From Actinomycetales bacterium (GTDB taxonomy: Bacteria; Actinomycetota; Actinomycetes; Actinomycetales; Beutenbergiaceae), in assembly GCA_016649925.1 (NCBI GenBank), contig JAENWO010000136.1:1-6713 (forward strand): DNA of 6,713 nt, given 5' to 3'. Of this stretch, positions 1-4,796 are shown in pieces; position 1 is the first letter of the stretch; each line of letters starts with the position of its first letter. A model generated the notes under the pieces. That model had not been told where the DNA came from, made no database searches, and saw nothing but the letters and a program-made list of their open reading frames with translations. A program made the translations under genes and the position numbers.

Positions 1-569
1 CCGACCTGCGCCCGCGCCCCCGTCACACCCATCGTCGACGCCGCGTACACGAACCCGCGGCAGGCGGCCGCTGTGGCGTGCAGCCGCTCGGTGGTCGAGC
101 TCGGGGCGACCAGGAACACCTTGTCCAGCCCGTGCGCGTCGGCCGCGGCGATCCACTCGGCGGCCTCGTCCGGGATGAGGTCGGGCGTGATCAGGCCCGC
201 TCCCCCGGCCGCGGCGAGATCCGCCGCGAAACGCTCGACGCCATAGCGGAACACGGGGTTGTAGTACGACATCACGAGGGTCGGCGCACCGGTGGCGGAG
301 ACCTCCTCGACGGCGCGCAGCACGTCCTTGGCGCGGACGCCGCCGTCGAGCGCCGCCTGCACCGCCTGCTGGATGACGGCACCGTCCATGCCGGGGTCGG
401 AGTACGGGAACCCGAGCTCGATGATGTCGGCGCCGGCCTCGACGGCGGCCTTGGCCGCGGCGATCGAGCCCTCGACGTCCGGGTAGCCCACGGGCAGGTA
501 GACGACCAGCGCGCTGCGGCCCTGGGCGCGCGCGGCGTCGATCGCGGCCGCGGTCTGGGACCCGCTCAC
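1..569 (-). CDS. trpA: Tryptophan synthase alpha chain TrpA, 5' part (3' end outside window)
   Basis: TrpA splits indole-3-glycerol phosphate into indole and glyceraldehyde 3-phosphate and passes indole through a tunnel to TrpB. The visible 189 codons, about 70 percent of a usual TrpA, begin at a GTG that overlaps the trpB stop as GTGA. The opening TAAAIDAARAQGRSALVVYL and VGYPD are typical. The catalytic acid pair is E51 in ELGFPYSDP (51-59) and D62 in MDG (61-63). The substrate loop region shows PDLIPDEA at 129-136, and YAASTMGVTGAR at 175-186 carries the tyrosine and the phosphate-binding GVTG. One small oddity is Ala64 directly after D62-G63, where Pro is usual. The reading frame is intact to the left edge. 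A GGGAG upstream on the minus strand gives a possible ribosome site in the end of trpB. Confidence 0.97.
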   Translation of the reverse strand, partial: MSGSQTAAAIDAARAQGRSALVVYLPVGYPDVEGSIAAAKAAVEAGADIIELGFPYSDPGMDGAVIQQAVQAALDGGVRAKDVLRAVEEVSATGAPTLVMSYYNPVFRYGVERFAADLAAAGGAGLITPDLIPDEAAEWIAAADAHGLDKVFLVAPSSTTERLHATAAACRGFVYAASTMGVTGARAQV

Positions 570-1873
570 CTCTCCACGCTCCCGGTTGCCGTGTAGCCGG
601 CGTCGTCGATGGCACCGGTCTTGGCGTCGTCCAGCGGACTCGCGGCCTCGGTGTCCATCAGGTCGAACCAGGCCGCCGCGGTCTCCACGTCCTTGTCCCC
701 CCGGCCGGAGAGGCTCACCAGGAGCACGGTCCGCGCCGGGTCGGCCCCGCCGTCGACGAGCTCGCGGCCGAGGGTGATCGCCCCGGCGAGGGCATGCGCG
801 CTCTCGATCGCCGGGATGATGCCCTCGGTGCGGCACAGCAGCCGGAACGCCTCCATCGCGGCGGTGTCCGTGACCGGCCGGTACTCCGCCCGGCCGATGC
901 TCGCGAGCCAGGAGTGCTCCGGGCCGACACCCGGGTAGTCCAGGCCGGCCGAGATCGAGTGGGACTCGATCGTCTGGCCGTCGGAGTCCTGGAGCAGGTA
1001 CGACTTCGCGCCGTGCAGCACGCCCGGGGTGCCGGCCGTGATCGTCGCGGCGTGGCGACCGGTCTCGACACCGTCGCCGGCGGCCTCGCAGCCGAGGAGC
1101 CGCACGTCGGGGTCGTCGAGGAAGGCGTGGAAGATGCCGATGGCGTTCGAGCCGCCGCCCACGCAGGCGACAACGGCGTCCGGCAGGCGGTGGATGCGCT
1201 CGAGCAGCTGGGCCCGGGCCTCCTCGCCGATGATCTTCTGCAGGTCGCGCACCAGCGTCGGGAACGGGTGGGGGCCGGCGGCGGTGCCGAACACGTAGTT
1301 CGTGGTGTCGACGTTCGTCACCCAGTCGCGGAACGCCTCGTTGATCGCGTCCTTGAGGGTCTTCGAACCGGTGGACACCGGGACCACCTCGGCGCCGAGG
1401 AGCCGCATCCGGGCGACGTTGAGGGCCTGCCGGCGCGTGTCCTCCTCGCCCATGTAGATGGTGCACTCCAGGCCGAACAGGGCGGCCGCCGTCGCCGTGG
1501 CGACGCCGTGCTGGCCCGCCCCGGTCTCGGCGATCACGCGGGTCTTGCCGAGGAGCTGGGTGAGCAGCGCCTGCCCGAGCACGTTGTTGATCTTGTGCGA
1601 GCCGGTGTGGTTGAGGTCCTCCCGCTTGAGGAACACCCGCACCCCGCCGGCGTGCTCGGCGAACCGCGGCACCTCCGTGATCGGGCTCGGCCGTCCGGTG
1701 TAGTCGCGGTGGAGGTCGGCGAGCGCGGACAGGAACGTCGGGTCGTCCTTCGCCTTGTCCCAAGCGGCGCTCAGATCGTCCAGGGCCGCGATCAGGGCCT
1801 CGGGGACGAACCTCCCGCCGAACTGCCCGAAGTACGGGCCGGAGACTTCGCGCAGCACTGTGGGGTCGCTCAT
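566..1873 (-). CDS. trpB: Tryptophan synthase beta chain TrpB
   Basis: TrpB joins indole, channelled from TrpA, to L-serine in a PLP-dependent reaction that gives L-tryptophan. The 435-residue protein starts with the typical GPYFGQFGGRFVPE (12-25). The PLP lysine is K94 in HTGSHKINN (89-97). The catalytic glutamate is E116 in AETGAGQHGVA (115-125). The phosphate-binding loop GGGSNA is at 239-244, and SGRGDKD at 389-395 closes the PLP site. This is the ordinary TrpB1 type that pairs with TrpA, not the stand-alone TrpB2. The catalytic fold ends near residue 404; the last 30 or so residues form an acidic, Ala/Asp-rich tail not needed in shorter homologues. The ATG overlaps the trpC stop as ATGA with only a weak Shine-Dalgarno sequence, and the stop overlaps trpA as GTGA, so the trio is probably made in matched amounts by coupling. 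Confidence 0.98.
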   Translation of the reverse strand: MSDPTVLREVSGPYFGQFGGRFVPEALIAALDDLSAAWDKAKDDPTFLSALADLHRDYTGRPSPITEVPRFAEHAGGVRVFLKREDLNHTGSHKINNVLGQALLTQLLGKTRVIAETGAGQHGVATATAAALFGLECTIYMGEEDTRRQALNVARMRLLGAEVVPVSTGSKTLKDAINEAFRDWVTNVDTTNYVFGTAAGPHPFPTLVRDLQKIIGEEARAQLLERIHRLPDAVVACVGGGSNAIGIFHAFLDDPDVRLLGCEAAGDGVETGRHAATITAGTPGVLHGAKSYLLQDSDGQTIESHSISAGLDYPGVGPEHSWLASIGRAEYRPVTDTAAMEAFRLLCRTEGIIPAIESAHALAGAITLGRELVDGGADPARTVLLVSLSGRGDKDVETAAAWFDLMDTEAASPLDDAKTGAIDDAGYTATGSVER

Positions 1874-2685
1874 CGGCTGCGCACCGCCCGCAGCGCGGGG
1901 TGGGCACCGGCGGCGACCATGTCGGCCACGGCGGCCCGAGGGTTCCCCTGGGTGACGAGCGCCTCTCCGACGAGCACGGCGTCCGCGCCGGAGCGGGCGT
2001 AGTCGAGGACGTCGTGGGTTCCGCGCACGCCCGACTCCGCCACGCGCACGATGCCGCTGGGCACCGCCGGGGCGAGCTCGGCGAACACCTCGCGGTGCAC
2101 CTCCAGGGTGTGCAGGTCACGCGCGTTGATCCCGATGATGCGCGCTCCGGCGTCTGCGGCCCGCGCCACCTCCTCCCCGGTGTGCGCCTCGACCAGCGCG
2201 GTCATGCCGAGGGAGTGGATGCGCTCGGTGAGCGACGTGAGGACCGTCTGCTCGAGGGTGGCGACGATGAGCAGGACGAGGTCGGCGCCGTACGCACGCG
2301 CCTCCCACACCTGGTACGGCGTGACGATGAAGTCCTTGCGCAGCACCGGGATGTCGACGGCGGCCCGCACCCCGGCGAGGTCCGCAAGGGAACCGCCGAA
2401 GCGACGCCTCTCGGTCAGCACGCTGATCACCGACGCGCCGCCCGCCTCGTAGTCCGCGGCCAGTCCGGCCGGGTCGGCGATGTCGGCGAGCGCGCCCTTG
2501 GAGGGGCTGGAGCGCTTCACCTCCGCGATCACGGTGACGGCGTCCTCCTTGCGGAGGGCATCGATCGCATTCTTGGCGGACGGTTGCGCGTCGGCCAGGC
2601 GCTTGAGCTCCGCGAGCGGAACCGCCGCCTGCCGGTCCGCGAGGTCCTCCCGGACCCCGGCCACAATCTCCTCAAGAACGGTCAC
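1870..2685 (-). CDS. trpC: Indole-3-glycerol phosphate synthase TrpC
   Basis: TrpC closes the ring of CdRP to give indole-3-glycerol phosphate, with loss of CO2 and water; it is a cytosolic TIM-barrel enzyme. From the GTG start the protein is 271 residues, normal for a monofunctional TrpC with no TrpF domain. Catalytic and binding residues are all in place: E55 and K57 in AEVKRSSPSKG (54-64), K117 in LRKDFI (115-120), E166 in ALVEAH (163-168), N187 in IGINARDL (184-191), and E217 in VAESGV (215-220), with the phosphate-binding GADAVLVGEAL near 233-243. The start was chosen by its Shine-Dalgarno sequence and by the usual VLEEIVAGVREDL opening. The stop overlaps the trpB start as ATGA. Its own ribosome-binding site after an 88-nt gap suggests trpCBA translation starts independently of the membrane cassette. 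Confidence 0.97.
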   Translation of the reverse strand: MTVLEEIVAGVREDLADRQAAVPLAELKRLADAQPSAKNAIDALRKEDAVTVIAEVKRSSPSKGALADIADPAGLAADYEAGGASVISVLTERRRFGGSLADLAGVRAAVDIPVLRKDFIVTPYQVWEARAYGADLVLLIVATLEQTVLTSLTERIHSLGMTALVEAHTGEEVARAADAGARIIGINARDLHTLEVHREVFAELAPAVPSGIVRVAESGVRGTHDVLDYARSGADAVLVGEALVTQGNPRAAVADMVAAGAHPALRAVRSR

Positions 2686-2773
2686 GGTCCGCCTCTCCCT
2701 CAGTGTCTGTCCATCGTAGTTGGCCCCAAGAGGGACTGGGCACCACCTCTGCGGACGGTCGAAGCCACGGACG
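2686..2773 (-). other. 88-nt gap before trpC; possible regulatory segment
   Basis: This is the longest noncoding stretch in the window. On the minus strand it holds TACGAT (2718-2713), four of six matches to a -10 box, but no convincing -35 box 17-19 nt upstream. AGAGG (2750-2746) can pair with CCTCT (2733-2729). An overlapping TCCCTC (2735-2730) can instead pair with GAGGGA (2701-2696) at the trpC Shine-Dalgarno sequence, so two exclusive pairings are possible. The stems are only 5-6 bp, well within chance at this GC content. There is no T-run, so no intrinsic terminator, and no short Trp-rich leader ORF was seen. Confidence 0.3.
2692..2701 (-). promoter_or_regulatory. Shine-Dalgarno sequence that sets the trpC start
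   Basis: GAGGGAGAGG on the minus strand ends 6 nt before the GTG at 2685. It decides for the GTG start over the in-frame upstream start at 2805, which would lie inside the DUF2752 gene and prepend 40 residues with no similarity to indole-glycerol-phosphate synthase. Confidence 0.75.
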
Positions 2774-3187
2774 TCAGGACGGTCCGAGGAACGGGTGCAG
2801 TGCACCGATGTTGCGCAGGACGCCGAACACGAGCGTCAGCACGCCGATCGCCCACCACAGCCACGCCGGCGGCGTCCAGCCCGGGAGCCCGCGCAGCGAC
2901 CGGTAGGTCCAGAGGACCCACGCGACGGCGGCGAGCGGGAGCCCGACGGTCAGCAACGGGTTCATCGACCACGCGCCGACGAGATCCCCGGTGGCCAGGT
3001 CGTGCGTCGTGCGCAGCCCGCCGCAGGTGGGGCAGTACCAGCCGGTCAGCCGCAGCAACGGGCAGAACCCGTACCCGCCGCCGTGCGGGTCCGCCACTGC
3101 GAGGAGCACCGTGCCCGCGGCCCCCAACGCCCCGGTCACCAGCGGCGCGACCCGGTCCCGGCGCACACTGACGCCGGGAGCGCTCAT
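2774..3187 (-). CDS. DUF2752 membrane protein with C-x9-CPTCG motif
   Basis: This is a 137-residue integral membrane protein of the DUF2752 family, of unknown function. The family signature is clear: C42-P, then TGWYCPTCGGLR at 48-59, a TGDLVGAW segment at 67-73, and NPLL at 76-79. Hydrophobic segments lie at about 15-31, 80-96 and 108-126; a weaker one may surround the Cys motif. Cys42, Cys52 and Cys55 form C-x9-C-x2-C, which could bind a metal or be redox active (inference only). The protein is rich in tryptophan: eight in 137 residues, four of them clustered at 104-112. The ATG overlaps the DUF4190-like stop as ATGA and has only a weak Shine-Dalgarno sequence, so translation is likely coupled. 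The stop is followed by the 88-nt gap before trpC. The same frame stays open far upstream (to about 4159), but that is GC-rich read-through antisense to nothing and out of frame with the preceding genes. Confidence 0.88.
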   Translation of the reverse strand: MSAPGVSVRRDRVAPLVTGALGAAGTVLLAVADPHGGGYGFCPLLRLTGWYCPTCGGLRTTHDLATGDLVGAWSMNPLLTVGLPLAAVAWVLWTYRSLRGLPGWTPPAWLWWAIGVLTLVFGVLRNIGALHPFLGPS

Positions 3188-3690
3188 GACGTCCAGCTGC
3201 CGATGAACCCGAACATCCAGACGACGCCCAGGACGATCGAGACGGTGCCGATCACGACGCCGGCCGTCGCGGCACCCCGGTTCGTGGCCCGGCCCTGGAG
3301 GCTGGCCGTCCGGCCCTTGAGACCCTGGATCACCGCGCCTATCCCCAGGCCGATGCCCAGGAGCGGCACGCACCCCAGGAAGAGGCCGATGAGGCTCAGC
3401 ACCATCGCCCAGGTGCCGAACCTGTTGTCGACCGCGCTCATCATGTACATCGACGGGCCGTACGGGTTGTAGACCGCGTCCTGCGGCAGGTACGGCGATG
3501 CCTGACCCGCCGGGCCGGGCTGCCACGGCGGCACGCGGGGACCGGGCGCGCTCCACGGCTGCGCGGGGGCCTGCGGAGGCAGGTCGAGCCGGGCGCGCTC
3601 CGGGCGGGGCGGCACCGGGTCCGAGCTGAACGCGTCGTCGCCGTAGGGGTTCACGCCGTCGCTCGGTGGCGGTGCGGGCGGGTAGGACAT
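3184..3690 (-). CDS. DUF4190-like membrane protein with Pro-rich N-terminus
   Basis: This 168-residue protein has no known function. Residues 1-85 are Pro/Gly/Ala-rich, probably disordered and cytosolic, and contain NPYG twice (14-17 and 75-78). The C-terminal half has two hydrophobic segments, about 93-122 and 141-164. They are joined by a polar loop with KGRTASLQGRATNRGAATAG. Alternating Gly in the helices and the Arg/Gly loop before the second helix (RGAATAGVVIG) resemble the DUF4190 layout. The ATG at 3690 is 3 nt after the upstream stop. The only upstream purine run, GAGG, is 14 nt away, so initiation probably depends on the preceding gene. The stop overlaps the next start as ATGA. Proteins with Pro-rich tails and a DUF4190 pair of helices are common in actinobacteria and sometimes belong to other small-TM families, so the family name is moderately sure. 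Confidence 0.8.
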   Translation of the reverse strand: MSYPPAPPPSDGVNPYGDDAFSSDPVPPRPERARLDLPPQAPAQPWSAPGPRVPPWQPGPAGQASPYLPQDAVYNPYGPSMYMMSAVDNRFGTWAMVLSLIGLFLGCVPLLGIGLGIGAVIQGLKGRTASLQGRATNRGAATAGVVIGTVSIVLGVVWMFGFIGSWTS

Positions 3691-3693
3691 CGG

Positions 3694-3999
3694 CTAGTGA
3701 GCCGCCTCGTGGCGGGACTCGGACGTGCGCGGCTGGCCCATGCCCATCGCGCGCAGCGTCTGCCCGAGGATCAGACCGACGACGACGAGCACGCCACCGA
3801 TGATGATCACGGTCTTCGAGGGGATGACGAACCCGAGGGCGATCACGCTCGAGGCGACGACCAGCGCCCAGAAGAGCGCCCAGCCGGCCACCGTCTTGCC
3901 GTGGTTGCGGTAGGCGGCCATCGGGGGCAGGTTCTCCGGTGGAACGGTGCGATCGAGCCCCGACTCGGCGGCCACGTCGGGGTGTGCGTCGTTCGGCAT
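3694..3999 (-). CDS. HGxxPAAW-like small membrane protein, two TM
   Basis: This is a 101-residue protein of unknown function. Residues 1-30 are hydrophilic and acidic, with a Pro-rich PPENLPPMAAY stretch. The motif NHGKTVAGW follows at 32-40, immediately before two hydrophobic segments (about 38-58 and 62-82) and a short polar tail rich in His, Glu and Arg. Position in the operon, length and topology match the actinobacterial HGxxPAAW family found in Micrococcales trp loci. The motif here is degenerate: His-Gly and Trp are kept, Pro is Val, and the second Ala is Gly. The start chosen is the ATG with a strong Shine-Dalgarno sequence 8 nt upstream. The next gene begins 3 nt after its TAG stop. 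The two TM segments and lack of catalytic motifs suggest a structural or accessory membrane role, but nothing in the sequence shows what it does. Confidence 0.8.
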   Translation of the reverse strand: MPNDAHPDVAAESGLDRTVPPENLPPMAAYRNHGKTVAGWALFWALVVASSVIALGFVIPSKTVIIIGGVLVVVGLILGQTLRAMGMGQPRTSESRHEAAH

Positions 4000-4007
4000 G
4001 GGTGGTG

Positions 4008-4015
4008 TCCTTCTT
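4008..4015 (-). promoter_or_regulatory. Shine-Dalgarno sequence that sets the start of the HGxxPAAW-like gene
   Basis: On the minus strand AAGAAGGA lies 8 nt before the ATG at 3999. It supports that ATG over an in-frame GTG at 4041, which would overlap the previous stop codon and add 14 unremarkable residues. It lies in the 41-nt gap after the Trp-region membrane protein gene, one of only two real gaps in the run, so this gene has its own initiation signal. Confidence 0.7.
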
Positions 4016-4040
4016 GGCGTGGTGGATCCTGCCGCCCACA

Positions 4041-4796
4041 CTACCGGCCAGGTCGCTCCGTGGGGTCCTCACCCCGGCTGAGGGCGTCCCAGTCGTCCAT
4101 CGCCCGGACGTGCTCGACCCGGGACCCGGCCACGGACCGTCCAGGGCTCGGCGCCCCACCGCCGTCCGCCGCCGCGCCCGGCTCCCGCTCGTACCGTCGA
4201 CCGACCAGCGCCCACCGACCCATCAGGAACGGCAGCGCGACGCCGAGGGCGAGCGCCACGAGGCCGAGCACGATCGCCACGTACGGCCAGGGCGTCAGGC
4301 TCACCACGCCGTCGAGGGCCCGGACCCCGGTGACGTCGCCGGCGGCCGACTCGGCGACCCGCACGGGGTGGCGCACGAGCTCAACGGCAGCGAACGCGGA
4401 CAGCGCGCCGCCCAGGGCGACGGCGACTGCCGCGAGGATTCGGACCACCCGGCCGGAGAGCCCGATCGCGAGCCCCGCGGCGAGCACCACGAGCCCGGCA
4501 CTGGGGATCACCGGCGCAGCATCGGAGCCGGGGACTCGCACCACGTCGGCGGCGATGGCCGTGCTCACCGGGGCGCTGACCCACGTCCCGAGCGTGCTCC
4601 CGAGCAGGGCCACGCCGACCAGGAGGACGAGGACGACGGCGCGTCCCCGGGTCAGCCCGCCCGCGCGCGGGGCACGGCCTCGTCGTACCCGGCCGGGTCG
4701 AAGCCGAGAGCGCAGCCCGCCCGCGCGCGGCACGCGGGGCGCAGGCCCCGGTGGGGTCGGTCGCCCGCCGTCCCCGGCCCCGGTCGACGTGCTCAT
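4041..4796 (-). CDS. Trp-region conserved membrane protein (TIGR02234-like), four TM
   Basis: This 251-residue protein matches the actinobacterial membrane protein found beside trpE and trpC (TIGR02234 type; Rv1610 is the mycobacterial positional counterpart). Its function is unknown. The N-terminal 50 residues are Arg/Pro/Gly-rich, probably cytosolic, and contain PRAGGL twice (23-28 and 43-48). Four hydrophobic segments follow at about 52-72, 98-116, 119-140 and 172-193, with a LTPWPY motif at 167-172 just before the last. The C-terminus is a hydrophilic tail ending in DDWDALSRGEDPT (234-246), which I recognise as a recurrent C-terminal signature of this family. The ATG overlaps the trpE stop as ATGA, and the nearest GAGGA abuts the start codon, so translation is probably coupled to trpE. 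A start near residue 50 would remove only the basic tail and cannot be excluded. A role in tryptophan or precursor transport or in membrane tethering is only guesswork from location. Confidence 0.88.
   Translation of the reverse strand: MSTSTGAGDGGRPTPPGPAPRVPRAGGLRSRLRPGRVRRGRAPRAGGLTRGRAVVLVLLVGVALLGSTLGTWVSAPVSTAIAADVVRVPGSDAAPVIPSAGLVVLAAGLAIGLSGRVVRILAAVAVALGGALSAFAAVELVRHPVRVAESAAGDVTGVRALDGVVSLTPWPYVAIVLGLVALALGVALPFLMGRWALVGRRYEREPGAAADGGGAPSPGRSVAGSRVEHVRAMDDWDALSRGEDPTERPGR
4653..4730. repeat. Pair of exact 18-bp direct repeats, 60 bp apart, inside the Trp-region membrane protein gene
   Basis: The 18-mer cagcccgcccgcgcgcgg occurs exactly at 4653-4670 and at 4713-4730 on the plus strand. 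The offset is 60 bp, so both copies are in the same frame and encode the PRAGGL hexapeptide twice in the basic N-terminal region. The sequence between the copies is not itself duplicated. It may be a local duplication or slippage in a GC-rich low-complexity stretch. Confidence 0.8.

Noticed and set aside
78..596. A 172-codon plus-strand open frame antisense to trpA
   Set aside because: It mirrors trpA codons and shows no independent coding signal.
794..2002. A 402-codon plus-strand open frame antisense to trpB and the end of trpC
   Set aside because: Composition is the Arg/Gly/Val/His pattern produced opposite a GC-rich gene; it has no recognisable motif, and both sense genes are certain.
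2713..2718. Internal promoter for trpCBA based on TACGAT
   Set aside because: Only a 4-of-6 match, with no -35 element at the right distance; kept only as a remark on the gap.
2721..2730. TTGGGGCCAA near-palindrome as a terminator or operator
   Set aside because: The stem is too short, has no loop or following T-run, and a single copy gives no support as an operator.
2686..2805. A 40-residue N-terminal extension of TrpC
   Set aside because: It would overlap the DUF2752 gene, lacks similarity to the family, and the GTG at 2685 has an excellent Shine-Dalgarno sequence and the usual TrpC N-terminus.
4000..4041. GTG start at 4041 for the HGxxPAAW-like gene
   Set aside because: It overlaps the previous stop by one base without a suitable ribosome site, while the ATG at 3999 has AAGAAGGA 8 nt upstream.
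3188..4159. Upstream extension of the DUF2752 frame, open for about 460 codons in total
   Set aside because: It crosses three genes out of frame, is Arg/Pro/Gly-rich as GC-rich shadow frames are, and only the part after the ATG at 3187 shows family motifs.
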